Below are positions 23,468 through 32,455 of a stretch of DNA of 35,241 nucleotides, in pieces. A model generated the notes under the pieces. The model saw only the letters and a list, made by a program, of their open reading frames with translations, had not been told where the DNA came from and did no database searches. The translations under genes were made by a program, and so were the position numbers. Within the stretch, counting starts at the first letter, position 1, and each line of letters opens with the position of its first letter. The DNA is from JANLUX01 sp031366005 (lineage in GTDB: Bacteria; Bacteroidota; Bacteroidia; AKYH767-A; OLB10): positions 1-35,241 of the forward strand of contig JANLZB010000086.1 of assembly GCA_031366005.1 (NCBI GenBank), written 5' to 3'.

Positions 23468-24820
23468 TCAATTCACTGTCCAATATTTAACGACATCACA
23501 GTTTTTATACTCGTCTGCAATTCTTATATAAGTAACCTGCTTCTTTTTATTTTTCCAATCTTCGAGTGCTTTGCCTTGTTTTTGATTGAGCGTAATTTCC
23601 TGTAAACGCTGATAGTCTTCCGTAAGATTCAGTTTATGAGGTGCTGTTCTGTTATGGAGCTTTAAAATCCGGTAAGCTTGTTTGCCTTCTTTTGTTGTAA
23701 CAAGCATCGGGTTCGAAATTTCTCCTACGTTTAATTTATCTAGTTGAAATAAAATAGTAGGATCCACCTGGTCAGCTTCAAAGCGCACAGCCCCCGTGGA
23801 AGGGTTTGCTGCAATACCTCCGTTTAATTTTGAATCAGTATCATCTGAAAATTTTTCTGCAGCAGCTGAAAAAGTTAGTTTCCCTTCACGTATAGCTGTA
23901 GCAACACTATCCATCAGCAATTGTGGATCTGTCAGGTCATCAGCCGTTGATCCGGGTTTAATTAATATATGCTTTACGTTTATTTTTTCTCCTCTGCGTT
24001 CAATCAGTTGTATGATGTGATAACCGTATTTTGTTTCCACAATTTCCGATATCTGGCTGGTGTTTTTTAATCGGAATGCAACAGCTTCAAATTCCGGCAC
24101 CAGGTCACCACGGTTTACAAATCCTAATTCTCCGCCTTGCTTTGCACTTTCTTTATCCTGTGAATATAAAACTGCCAGTGTGCTGAAATCTTCGCCTTTT
24201 AAAATACGATTGCGTAATTCTTCCAGTTGCTTTCGTGCTTCTTCCTTTTGCAGTACGCTTACAGGTATCTCATGCACAATCTGCGCATACTCTAACTCCG
24301 TATTAACAAGCGGCAAACTGTCTTTTGGAATACTTTCATAAAACAATTTAACATCCAATGGTGATGCAGAAACATTCTTGGTGATCTTACTCTGCATCTG
24401 TTGTATGCGCAACTGATCTCTCACTAATGGTGTAAATTCTTCTTTTAATTCAGGAAGTGATTTGCCATAGTATTGTTCTAACTTTTCTACAGAACCTATT
24501 TGCTGAATATAATAATTCATATTCTGATCAATCTTTTGCGAAACCTGGTCTTCCGTTACTTCCACACTGTCCAATATTGCCTGGTTAAGCAATAATTTGT
24601 TTAACATCAGCTGGTCAAGTATTTTGCATCTTAAAGTACTGTCACCATAATTTCCCTGTTGTAAATACTGGTGATACTGTGATTCAATATCCGACTTAAG
24701 CACCACTTTGGCTCCCACTACAGCTGCTACCTGGTCAATCACTGAACCTTGTGGTTGAGCAAAGGCAGCAAGTGTTTGAGCCAACATAATAACAGGAATT
24801 AAAAGTTTATTTTTTCGCAT
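23468..24820 (-). CDS. SurA-like periplasmic peptidyl-prolyl isomerase
   Basis: This periplasmic chaperone helps fold outer-membrane proteins. The 450-residue protein has a signal peptide (KLLIPVIMLAQTLAAFAQP) and a SurA-type N-domain (IDQVAAVVGAKVVLKSDIESQY). The first parvulin domain (about 175-280) has EYAQIVHEIP and YSQDKESAKQGGELGFVNRGDLVPEFEAVAF. The second (about 281-390) has VKHILIKPGS but is more divergent (FSDDTDSKLNGG). The start overlaps the preceding lipoprotein gene by 14 bp. Gene order (parvulin, lipoprotein, SurA-like) fits a dedicated envelope-folding operon. Confidence 0.92.
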   Translation of the reverse strand: MRKNKLLIPVIMLAQTLAAFAQPQGSVIDQVAAVVGAKVVLKSDIESQYHQYLQQGNYGDSTLRCKILDQLMLNKLLLNQAILDSVEVTEDQVSQKIDQNMNYYIQQIGSVEKLEQYYGKSLPELKEEFTPLVRDQLRIQQMQSKITKNVSASPLDVKLFYESIPKDSLPLVNTELEYAQIVHEIPVSVLQKEEARKQLEELRNRILKGEDFSTLAVLYSQDKESAKQGGELGFVNRGDLVPEFEAVAFRLKNTSQISEIVETKYGYHIIQLIERRGEKINVKHILIKPGSTADDLTDPQLLMDSVATAIREGKLTFSAAAEKFSDDTDSKLNGGIAANPSTGAVRFEADQVDPTILFQLDKLNVGEISNPMLVTTKEGKQAYRILKLHNRTAPHKLNLTEDYQRLQEITLNQKQGKALEDWKNKKKQVTYIRIADEYKNCDVVKYWTVN

Positions 24821-25685
24821 TGTAAATTTTGATATTGTTTTCTTTGAGTGCCTGATCGAAAGCTGTTTTCTCCATTGTTTCTATCAGCTCCAGCTTTCTT
24901 TTATTAATAATCAGGTTGCGTATGTTATCTTTTTCAAAGCTCAACGGGCTTACACTTTCTTTTATTTTAAATCCTTTAATATTTACAAACCAGGTGCTGA
25001 TAGTATCATTTGTTTCAATAAAACGATTGTTGCGAAGGTATTCTTCTTTATCGTAAGTTTTTATCGGAACTTTTTTTAATAAGTCATCAAACAGTAGCCA
25101 TTCCTCATCATTCAGATTAAAATCGGTTGCAAACTGGTGACAGTATTCTTCCAGTTGCTGCCGGTCTTTTTCAATATCTGATTTATACCATTTGCGCACC
25201 TTATCCAGTTTAGGCGCATTAACAGGTACACGCAAATACAACACTTTAATAATATTATCCTTTAACTGAAAATTTGCAGCATTGTCACTATAATATTTTT
25301 CTATTTCTGCATCACTCACAGTGGTGTCAAGCTTTTCACTGATTAGCTGCCGCTCATAAATATAAGTAACCAAAGAGTTGCGGTATTCTTCTAATTGCTT
25401 ACGAACGTTTTTCTGCTCCTGAGTTAAATTATCATCCGCCTTTTTTAAGACCACCTGCTGGCGCAACCAGTTATTAATATAATTATGAATGATGGTGATG
25501 CTGTCCTGGCTTGACGCACCTTTAGGAACAATATCTTTCAAATCCTTATCATACAAATTCTTGTCAAAAGCTTTGGCAATAACATGTGCCTGAGGAGTAT
25601 CTTCTTTTTTTAAATACTGACAGCTGCTACTCAACAGCACCACTAACGCACTTAAAAGGATGCAAAATTTTTTTTCTGTCAACAA
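24807..25685 (-). CDS. Lipoprotein of the SurA operon (SurA N-domain-like)
   Basis: Starting from a TTG at 25685, the 292-residue protein has a lipoprotein signal (TEKKFCILLSALVVLLSSSC) with C as the lipidated residue. The frame is open up to another TTG at 25745, but that would translate a 15-bp perfect hairpin and place the signal peptide too deep, so the shorter start is preferred. TTG at 25682 is equally possible. The mature part is helical with KADDNLTQEQKNVRKQLEEYR and DTTVSDAEIEKYYSDNAANFQLKD, the pattern of SurA/PrsA N-domains. No parvulin domain is present. It probably works with the two isomerases encoded on either side. Confidence 0.8.
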   Translation of the reverse strand: MLTEKKFCILLSALVVLLSSSCQYLKKEDTPQAHVIAKAFDKNLYDKDLKDIVPKGASSQDSITIIHNYINNWLRQQVVLKKADDNLTQEQKNVRKQLEEYRNSLVTYIYERQLISEKLDTTVSDAEIEKYYSDNAANFQLKDNIIKVLYLRVPVNAPKLDKVRKWYKSDIEKDRQQLEEYCHQFATDFNLNDEEWLLFDDLLKKVPIKTYDKEEYLRNNRFIETNDTISTWFVNIKGFKIKESVSPLSFEKDNIRNLIINKRKLELIETMEKTAFDQALKENNIKIYNAKK

Positions 25686-25696
25686 TTTTATAGTAA

Positions 25697-25743
25697 GAAC
25701 GCGGATTTCGTTTACATCATGCTGATGGACGAAATCCGCGTTC
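25697..25743. promoter_or_regulatory. Long intercistronic hairpin before the lipoprotein start
   Basis: GAACGCGGATTTCGT (25697-25711) pairs perfectly with ACGAAATCCGCGTTC (25729-25743). The loop contains a further CATCA/TGATG stem (25715-25719 with 25723-25727). It sits between two co-directional genes, 12 bp before the chosen TTG start. It may tune translation, protect the upstream mRNA or mark a processing site. Confidence 0.75.
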
Positions 25744-25760
25744 AATTATTTTTTATGTTT

Positions 25761-27800
25761 TTATTTCCACATGGTCTGCAAAACTTCCACGTTTACTTTA
25801 ACAGGGTATTTACTGCGTAGTTCCTGTATCCAGCTTTTCTCAAGATAACTTTGATAATCTGCCGTAATTAAACCTTTGGCTTCATCCAGTGATTTTGACT
25901 GAGGAGGCAACACATCTTTTATCTCAACAAGGATTACCTGGTTATCTTTCTTAACATCATTTCCAAAACCTTTTGCCCATGGAGTTTTATCTACATACTC
26001 ATTATCTCCTTTAACAAACTTACCTTGCTTAAGCGTGATACTGCCCGGTGTTTCTCTGTTTATTCTTGCAATGATAGTATCAACAGAGTATTTTCCTTTT
26101 TTCAATTGCTTATGAAATTCAGCAGCAATAGCATCATTTGATAAAGTATAAATAACAGCTTCTGCTCGCGAAGGCCACATATAATTGTTTTTATTTTTTT
26201 CATGGAACTCTTTCAGTCCGTTGGTGTCTTTAACTGCTTTGCTCCACACCATCTGATCAGTGAGGTCGAACAATAAAATTCCATCACGGTATTCTTTCAT
26301 CAGGTTGCTGAAGTCAGGATATTTTGAATCGAGTTTGGTTTCTTCAAAAGCAAGTAGGCTTTCTGTAACAAATGAATTATATAATTCATTGCCTATCACC
26401 TGAGGTGATGAATTAGGATGTTTGCTCTGGTGTGTGCTTACATATTTTGCAAAATCCTGTTGTGTAAAGGTTTTTATGTTTGTTCCCTCATTAAGTGTAA
26501 ATAAAGGCTTACTGAATTTATCCGCTTTATTCAGATCCCATTCGCCATTCAGCAGGTTTGTATCTAATGATTGTATAAACTCTGTTTTATTTTTAGGAAA
26601 CTCCTTAAACTGGTAATCAGTTTTGATTTTATTTACCATCGAAGTTTTGCTCATATCATTACGGCTGTCTTTCATGATTGCCTGCTTCAGCTCACCTTTT
26701 TTTTCTTCAAATGATGATACTTCTCTTTTCTCAAGGCGCTTGATGATATGCCATCCATAATTAGTTTTAACAGGCTCACTGTAATCGCCATCTTTTTTCA
26801 AGCCGAATGCTGCATGCTCAAACTCAGGTACCATACGTCCGGTGCCAAACCATGCAATCTCGCCACCTTTCTTAGCAGATGATTTGTCATCAGAATATTT
26901 ATTTACCAGGGTATCAAAAGGAACTCCGTTCTTCAGTTTACCATAAGCTTCATCAATCCGTGCCTTCGCTGCTTTAACCGTGGAATCAGAAGCATCTTTT
27001 GGTAACTTAACCATTATATGTGCTACATGAATTTCACCTTGTGCAGGTCGTGAATCAATTACTTTAATTAAATGATAACCAAAGCGGGTGCGTACAGGTG
27101 CAGACACTTGTCCGGCTTTGGTGTTAAATGCAGCAGTTTCGAATGGATATACCATTTGCATTCCAGTGAAATAGCCGAGGTCGCCATTGTTTTCTTTTGC
27201 TGATGGGTCTTCACTGCTATCACGTGCCACCTTTCCAAAATCAGCTCCTTTCATTATCATTTCGCGTATTTTTAAAATACGGTTATAAGCAGCTACGGTA
27301 TCTCGTGGCAAAGCATCAGGTGCAACTTTTATCAATATATGACTTGCATGTACATCTTTCTTTAACCGCTCATAAGCTTCTCTGATTAAGTTTTCGCTCA
27401 CCTCCTTATCAGTTAAATAAGGCTGTGCTAATTGCTTCCTGTATCCGGAAAGTTCATTGATAAATGTTTCACTTGTGTCAAGCTTTTGCGCTTCTGCTTC
27501 TTTCACTTTCAATTTATAATTGATATAGAGGTCAAGGTATTCCCTCACTGCTTTTTCATCATAAGTGCTGTCCTTATTGTTGTTCTTACGGAATACACGG
27601 TCGAACTCACTGCGCGGAATATTATCTCCGGCAACGGTAAGCAATACAGGATCATTGACAGTAACCTCAGTGGTGGCAGCAGGTTTTGCTGGTTTAGCCT
27701 GCACACGTACGGCAGGTTTTGATTGTTTCTGCGCTACTGTCTGCGTACTTGCATTCAGCGTAAGCGCTACAAGAAAACAACTTGCAATTATCTTTTTCAT
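25761..27800 (-). CDS. Two-domain parvulin peptidyl-prolyl isomerase
   Basis: This periplasmic folding factor has 679 residues. A signal peptide (KKIIASCFLVALTLNAST) is followed by a low-complexity Lys/Pro/Ala linker (about 20-48). A SurA-type N-domain (VAGDNIPRSEFDRVFRKNN) and two parvulin domains in tandem follow: about 150-250 (VHASHILIKVAPD, YHLIKVIDSR) and 257-360 (IHVAHIMVKLPKD, WHIIKRLEKRE). A long helical C-terminal part ends the protein. It is the first gene of the - strand folding operon and has a promoter element 31 bp upstream. Confidence 0.92.
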   Translation of the reverse strand: MKKIIASCFLVALTLNASTQTVAQKQSKPAVRVQAKPAKPAATTEVTVNDPVLLTVAGDNIPRSEFDRVFRKNNNKDSTYDEKAVREYLDLYINYKLKVKEAEAQKLDTSETFINELSGYRKQLAQPYLTDKEVSENLIREAYERLKKDVHASHILIKVAPDALPRDTVAAYNRILKIREMIMKGADFGKVARDSSEDPSAKENNGDLGYFTGMQMVYPFETAAFNTKAGQVSAPVRTRFGYHLIKVIDSRPAQGEIHVAHIMVKLPKDASDSTVKAAKARIDEAYGKLKNGVPFDTLVNKYSDDKSSAKKGGEIAWFGTGRMVPEFEHAAFGLKKDGDYSEPVKTNYGWHIIKRLEKREVSSFEEKKGELKQAIMKDSRNDMSKTSMVNKIKTDYQFKEFPKNKTEFIQSLDTNLLNGEWDLNKADKFSKPLFTLNEGTNIKTFTQQDFAKYVSTHQSKHPNSSPQVIGNELYNSFVTESLLAFEETKLDSKYPDFSNLMKEYRDGILLFDLTDQMVWSKAVKDTNGLKEFHEKNKNNYMWPSRAEAVIYTLSNDAIAAEFHKQLKKGKYSVDTIIARINRETPGSITLKQGKFVKGDNEYVDKTPWAKGFGNDVKKDNQVILVEIKDVLPPQSKSLDEAKGLITADYQSYLEKSWIQELRSKYPVKVNVEVLQTMWK

Positions 27801-27830
27801 TTATCTCTAAGGGTTTTTTTTTAGGGATGG

Positions 27831-27838
27831 CAAATGTA
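27831..27838 (-). promoter_or_regulatory. -7 promoter element of the parvulin operon
   Basis: On the - strand the sequence is TACATTTG, matching TAnnTTTG, 30 bp before the start codon at 27800. No good -33 element was found. Confidence 0.5.
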
Positions 27839-28019
27839 ATTAAAACAGGATATGTAAAAGAAGGACTGTTCCGTTTGAGATTGCAGTTTAGCAATTCTTC
27901 ATTTCCAATTAATGACACTGTTTTTCAGAACAATTAGCAAAATAATTCCATTAGATTAAGGAGTGTGTTAAGGACACTGATGTTGTCTTTTGGTCATTTT
28001 CTCCGAATGAAAAAAATTC

Positions 28020-28027
28020 TATATTTG
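28020..28027 (+). promoter_or_regulatory. -7 promoter element for the TPR-ribH operon
   Basis: TATATTTG matches TAnnTTTG exactly and lies 20 bp before the ATG at 28048, which predicts a short leader. Confidence 0.6.
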
Positions 28028-28047
28028 CGCCTCATTAAAAAACCCTC

Positions 28048-28725
28048 ATGGCAGAAGTAAAGGACGAAACTATTGACCTAAGTGAAAGTGTACACAAGGC
28101 AGAGAAATATGTTAAAGACAACAAGAAAAGTTTAAGCATCATAGGCGGTGTTGCTGTTGCAATTGTTGCAGCTTATTTAGGCTACCAGCAATTTGTAGTG
28201 AAGCCACAAGAGGAAAATGCGAAGAAAGAAATGTATGTGGCGGAGCGCTACTTCGGTCAGGATTCAATAAATCTTGCTATTAAAGGTGACGGAAGTTTTC
28301 CGGGCTTTGAGGAGATTGTGAATAATTATGGATCGTCAAACTCAGGCAATCTTGCTAAATATTACCTCGGCATGAGTTATCTGAAAAAAGGTGACTATGA
28401 CAAAGCAATCGAAACGCTTTCAAGTTATGATGCAGAAGATGATGTTTCGGGAGCATTGGCATTAGGTGGAATTGCCGGAGCGCATTTGGAATTGAATCAT
28501 ACTGATGATGCTTTAAAATATTATAAAAAAGCTGCTGACTGGGACAAAAATAATTTCACACGTCCGATGTTTTTGATGAAGACTGCAATGGTTTATGAGA
28601 TGCAGAAAAATTATAAAGACGCCTTATCTATTTATAAGGAAATAAAAAAAGATTATCCTACCAGTACTGAAGCCCGCGACATTGATAAATACATCGGTCG
28701 TGCGGAGGCATTAAGCGGAAATTAA
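28048..28725 (+). CDS. TPR-repeat membrane protein (YfgM-like)
   Basis: This 225-residue protein has a cytoplasmic N-terminus, one membrane span at about 29-47 (LSIIGGVAVAIVAAYLGYQQF) and a periplasmic TPR domain (about 90-215). The TPR units are LAKYYLGMSYLKKGDYDKAIETL, ALGGIAGAHLELNHTDDALKYYKKA and MKTAMVYEMQKNYKDALSIYKEI. The layout matches YfgM/TPR_21 proteins, which bind periplasmic chaperones near the Sec translocon. That role is inferred from the family. It lies divergent from the parvulin operon and 1 bp before ribH. Confidence 0.87.
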   Translation: MAEVKDETIDLSESVHKAEKYVKDNKKSLSIIGGVAVAIVAAYLGYQQFVVKPQEENAKKEMYVAERYFGQDSINLAIKGDGSFPGFEEIVNNYGSSNSGNLAKYYLGMSYLKKGDYDKAIETLSSYDAEDDVSGALALGGIAGAHLELNHTDDALKYYKKAADWDKNNFTRPMFLMKTAMVYEMQKNYKDALSIYKEIKKDYPTSTEARDIDKYIGRAEALSGN

Positions 28726-28726
28726 T

Positions 28727-29209
28727 ATGTCAAGTGCTCATGGCTCTCCTTTGGAGAAAAGCCAGAAACCCGATGCCGGACCTTTCAAGTTCGGCATTGT
28801 TGTAGCAGAATGGCATCACCAGATTACAGCTGCTCTTTTTGAAGGGGCTCAACAAACACTTTTAGCGTGTGGTGCCAAATCAGAAAATATTTTTAAGTGT
28901 GATGTGCCCGGAAGTTTTGAGCTAACAGCCGCAACTACACATCTTGCAGAAACTAAAAAGTATGATGCAATAATTTGCTTGGGTTGTGTGATACAGGGCG
29001 AAACACGCCATTTTGAATTTATCTGTAATGCAGTTGCAAATGGATTAACTACAGTGAGCATTCAATATAATTTACCTGTGATTTTCGGAGTGCTTACCAC
29101 TGATACTGTAACACAGGCACAGGAAAGGGCAGGAGGGAGACTCGGTAACAAAGGTGTTGATGCTGCAATTGCCGCAATTCAAATGGCAGAATTGAAAAGC
29201 AAGTTATAG
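28727..29209 (+). CDS. ribH: 6,7-dimethyl-8-ribityllumazine synthase
   Basis: This enzyme condenses 5-amino-6-ribitylaminouracil with 3,4-dihydroxy-2-butanone 4-phosphate, the penultimate step of riboflavin synthesis. The 160 residues include the substrate-binding VAEWHHQIT (the family F/Y-N is W-H here), VPGSFELT (63-67), CLGCVIQGETRHFEF with the catalytic H95, and IFGVLTTDT. The C-terminal RAGGRLGNKGVDAA helix is typical. A hydrophilic N-terminal extension of about 20 residues precedes the fold. It follows the TPR gene directly, so the two are co-transcribed. Confidence 0.96.
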   Translation: MSSAHGSPLEKSQKPDAGPFKFGIVVAEWHHQITAALFEGAQQTLLACGAKSENIFKCDVPGSFELTAATTHLAETKKYDAIICLGCVIQGETRHFEFICNAVANGLTTVSIQYNLPVIFGVLTTDTVTQAQERAGGRLGNKGVDAAIAAIQMAELKSKL

Positions 29210-29298
29210 AACAAGTAATATTCATCACCATCATTCTCATTTATTATTCATACTTAACAAATAAAATTTTAATTTCTTTGTAATAAACAAACTCTCTG

Positions 29299-29736
29299 AT
29301 GAAAAAGTCTTTAGCAATTGTAAGTATTTTCCTTTTTGGATTTCAAATATTAAGTGTTGCACAGGCAAAGAAACAGCTACATGCAAAACCACAACCACCT
29401 AAACCAATTCGTTGTCATCTTGTTTCTGATACAGATAACTCTTCAAAGGTTACTTTGCAGGATGCGTTGGCATGGGCAGATAGTCTTCCATTAAAAGTGG
29501 TGGATGAAAAAGGAAAAGTTTATCTGTTGCACAATTTTGTTTTCACCATTATTACCATGAATCCTTTTCAAACCAAAGAGTACGGAACTGGTAATGGGGG
29601 TATTCCTTTGCTTGCACGTAAGGCAATGAATGATCTAAAACCAAAAGATACTGTTTTTCTAAAAGAGGTTACTGCTCATAATGATAAACTGCAGGAGGTT
29701 CCATTGGCAAATATTGTTTTCAGTATCAAAGAATAA
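29299..29736 (+). CDS. Small exported protein, function unknown
   Basis: The 145-residue protein has a signal peptide (KKSLAIVSIFLFGFQILSVAQA, cleavage near 22). The mature part begins with a basic Pro/Lys stretch and contains LPLKVVDEKGKVYLLHNFVFTI and a final LANIVFSIKE. This order of strands recalls the C-terminal beta domain of gliding protein GldM, but the match is by eye only. A partial promoter word (TTTCTTTG at 29273) lies 19 bp upstream. It converges with the permease gene at 29754. Confidence 0.75.
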   Translation: MKKSLAIVSIFLFGFQILSVAQAKKQLHAKPQPPKPIRCHLVSDTDNSSKVTLQDALAWADSLPLKVVDEKGKVYLLHNFVFTIITMNPFQTKEYGTGNGGIPLLARKAMNDLKPKDTVFLKEVTAHNDKLQEVPLANIVFSIKE

Positions 29737-29753
29737 TTGTCTTAAACTATTTT

Positions 29754-30941
29754 TTAGTTGCTTCTTAGTTTTTCTCCTATTGAATTAAAAAGGAGAACAG
29801 TTAAAAATAAAGCAATCCCCGGAAAAACTACAAGCCACCACGCTTCAAAATTTTCTTTACCTGATGCAAGCATATTTCCCCAGGTAACTACATTTTGTGG
29901 AACACCAATTCCGAGAAAACTTAATCCGGCCTCGGCAAGTATTGCCGATGACACACCAAATAAAATGGTGACTAATGCCGGAGTAATTGCATTTGGTAAA
30001 ATGTGTTTCAGTACAATCCTCCAATGTGAATAGCCCAATGCTTTTGCAGCTTGTACATAATCCAATTGCTTGTGTTTTAAAAATTCTGCACGTGTCAATC
30101 GTGCAATCTCTGTCCATCCGGTGCAGCCTATTATAAGTGCGAGAGTAACAAGTGATGGCTGAGTAATAGCAGCTAATGATAACACAAGTATTAATCGTGG
30201 TAACGAAACAATCCATTCAATCACTCTTGAAATTAAAGAATCCAGTGGCAAGGAAATTTTTTTGTTAAAGAAATATATTTTAGAAAACAACCATCCCAAC
30301 ACATAAAAAAAAAGCAACACCATTGTTATAATAAAAAGAAATTGAATGAATTGAAAGAATAAATTATCTGCATTTATTAAGCGTGTATAAAACATAGCTG
30401 CAATAATTCCTGTGATTAGCATTAACATCATCCCTCTTCTTAACTTAAACAAATCATCACCTGCATATCCGGCTAATGCACCTGACAACACACCGAGCAA
30501 TGAAGCAATGAGCATAGAAAAAATTCCAACAAAAAGTGAAACGCGCGTTCCGTTCAATAAACCTGACAATACATCTGCTCCCCGTTTATCAGTGCCCAGC
30601 CAGTGACGGAAACGCAATGGCATTTTTATAATATTGTTTTGTTTATCACGAAAAAATTGTTCTCCAAAAGGATTAACATATCCCGCATTTTCAAAATCAC
30701 TTTTTACAGGTGACCATGGAACCGGTGCAAAAATTATCTGATCAGTATTCAATTGTTTCCAGTCTGTCTCATGGTAAGAAATAATTTTATTGTCAATATT
30801 TATTTGTTTCTTAAAACTAAACGCAGGAAAAAGATTGTGATCACGATAACTGACGTACCATGGTTTTTCAGTTGCAACAAATGGAGCAGAAAGTGCAACT
30901 GCAAACAAAGTGATTAGTCCAACTCTAACAGTCCTAGTCAT
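29754..30941 (-). CDS. ABC transporter permease, OppC/DppC type
   Basis: This is the second inner-membrane subunit of a peptide/nickel-type importer. The 395 residues start with one membrane span (VGLITLFAVALSAPFVA), then a periplasmic loop and a TM domain. The EAA coupling motif is DYVQAAKALGYSHWRIVLKHILPNA. The family motif WLGTDKRGADVLSGLLNGTRVSL precedes the core. A stretch of two extra membrane helices (about 165-225) is inserted before the core, making it about 100 residues longer than typical OppC. It lies 135 bp after the first permease, and its start codon is inside a 21-bp inverted repeat. Confidence 0.92.
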   Translation of the reverse strand: MTRTVRVGLITLFAVALSAPFVATEKPWYVSYRDHNLFPAFSFKKQINIDNKIISYHETDWKQLNTDQIIFAPVPWSPVKSDFENAGYVNPFGEQFFRDKQNNIIKMPLRFRHWLGTDKRGADVLSGLLNGTRVSLFVGIFSMLIASLLGVLSGALAGYAGDDLFKLRRGMMLMLITGIIAAMFYTRLINADNLFFQFIQFLFIITMVLLFFYVLGWLFSKIYFFNKKISLPLDSLISRVIEWIVSLPRLILVLSLAAITQPSLVTLALIIGCTGWTEIARLTRAEFLKHKQLDYVQAAKALGYSHWRIVLKHILPNAITPALVTILFGVSSAILAEAGLSFLGIGVPQNVVTWGNMLASGKENFEAWWLVVFPGIALFLTVLLFNSIGEKLRSN

Positions 30942-31051
30942 TCAGGAGGAAACTATTTTTGAATATCCGGTAATAGAATGTTTGAAAGAGAAACTTATTT
31001 GCTTTGCTCAGGCACTTATACGAACTCTTAAATAGTTTCCTCCTGAATGAC
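30937..31051 (-). promoter_or_regulatory. 21-bp perfect inverted repeat over the oppC-type start codon
   Basis: The arm at 31031-31051 is the exact reverse complement of 30937-30957; 73 bp lie between them. On the mRNA the downstream arm holds TTTCCTCCTGA and then the ATG at 30941; the upstream arm holds CATTCAGGAGGAAACTATT. If both arms pair, the start codon is buried. The structure lies wholly between the two permease genes and could act as a translational switch or as an mRNA-stability element. Confidence 0.75.
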
Positions 31052-31076
31052 AGCCCCGATATATTCATTTCATTCT

Positions 31077-32450
31077 TCATTGGTATCGAATTCGTGGATC
31101 AGCAATTGTATATAAAATATCAGCAATTAAATATCCTGTAAGAGCAAGTACTCCACTAATTGTAAACACAGCCACAATTACAGGATAATCAAAATTCAGC
31201 ACTGCCATAACCGTTTCTGCTCCCATACCCGGGATACTGAAAATTGTTTCAAGTATCACTGATCCACTCAGCAAAGCCGGAAATAAATTTCCAAATATGG
31301 TAATGAGTGGTAATAATGAATTACGAAACGCATGACGATATAAAACTGTTCTTTCACTCAAACCTTTTGCCCTTGCAGTTTTAATGTATTCCTGTTTCAT
31401 TACTTCAGTCATTGTAGATCGTAGCAGGCGGCTGATAAAAGCAATGGAACTATAAGTGTAAGCAATCAATGGAAGAATAAGATAAGGAATTGAAATCCGG
31501 AACTTTTCAAACAGACTGCTGTCCACAGGATAACCTGTTGCGGGTTTTACTCCTGATACAGGAAAAATCTGAAATACATCAGGGTTAGCAAACAACATTA
31601 ACAACAATGTCGCAAACCAAAATGTAGGCAAGGAATACAATAAAAACAAAACGGAGGAAGTGATTTTATCAAATTTACTACCTGGCTTAGCACCTGCTTT
31701 CACACCAATCGGAATACTGATGATGTAAGCAAGTAAAACAGATGTCAATGAAAAAAATAAAGTCCAGCCGCTTCGTTGCAAAATTCTTTCACCCACCGGT
31801 TGATGATTTGTGTATGACACACCGAAATCTCCTCTTATTGCACCTTTGTGATCACCATTGCCATACAACCAGTAATGATATTGATTAGGATAGTGAAAAG
31901 CTATAACTGGGATGAGTGATTTCCACCTTGATTGATTATTAAGTAAATCATAAAATGCTTTTTTGGTTTGATTCAAATAAAAATTATTGTTTGGAAATGA
32001 GGTGATGCGCTGTTGAATCACCATAGGTTCAGTCAATGAAAATAATTGTAACAGTTGCTGCTGAATCATAATATCATGTGATGCAGTAATTCCAGTAATG
32101 ATTTTCTTATACAAATTGCTTACTTCATTCCAGTTGCCATAATGCCTGCATAAAATTGTTAACCACTTACGATGTTGTTTGTTTGCTACATGGTTTAATG
32201 TATCAGGTTCAGCTATCGAACGCAGCGAAAAATAAAATACAGGTAAATCAAGTCCTGCTTCTTTACGGTATTGAATGTATTGTGCTGATTTAAAAATTCT
32301 GTTGGTTTGATTTTCATCACCGCTGCCTGATAACATCCTGTCAACCGGATCACCGGGAGCATTATCACTGATTGTAAAACCAATGATTGTAATAACAAAT
32401 AAAGCAGGAATAAAAGTGAGCAGCCGTTTTATGAGATAATTGTAGTGCAT
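31077..32450 (-). CDS. ABC transporter permease, OppB/DppB type
   Basis: This is the first inner-membrane subunit of the importer. After TM1 (LLTFIPALFVITIIGFTI) and the family motif APGDPVDRML comes a periplasmic insertion of roughly 130 residues (about 50-185), mostly helical, which ordinary OppB proteins of about 310-340 residues lack. The motif GDFGVSYTNHQPVGERI and five more spans follow. The coupling motif is EYIKTARAKGLSERTVLYRHAFRNS. The full length is 457. It starts 5 bp after the receptor gene. Confidence 0.92.
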   Translation of the reverse strand: MHYNYLIKRLLTFIPALFVITIIGFTISDNAPGDPVDRMLSGSGDENQTNRIFKSAQYIQYRKEAGLDLPVFYFSLRSIAEPDTLNHVANKQHRKWLTILCRHYGNWNEVSNLYKKIITGITASHDIMIQQQLLQLFSLTEPMVIQQRITSFPNNNFYLNQTKKAFYDLLNNQSRWKSLIPVIAFHYPNQYHYWLYGNGDHKGAIRGDFGVSYTNHQPVGERILQRSGWTLFFSLTSVLLAYIISIPIGVKAGAKPGSKFDKITSSVLFLLYSLPTFWFATLLLMLFANPDVFQIFPVSGVKPATGYPVDSSLFEKFRISIPYLILPLIAYTYSSIAFISRLLRSTMTEVMKQEYIKTARAKGLSERTVLYRHAFRNSLLPLITIFGNLFPALLSGSVILETIFSIPGMGAETVMAVLNFDYPVIVAVFTISGVLALTGYLIADILYTIADPRIRYQ

Positions 32451-32455
32451 GTTTC

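Noticed and set aside
24807..25745. Longer form of the SurA-operon lipoprotein starting at 25745
   Set aside because: It would start at a TTG inside the 15-bp hairpin and put 20 polar residues in front of the lipoprotein signal.
29857..30216. 119-codon - strand ORF inside the OppC-type gene
   Set aside because: It is a same-strand frame shadow rich in Cys and Thr, fully covered by the permease frame.
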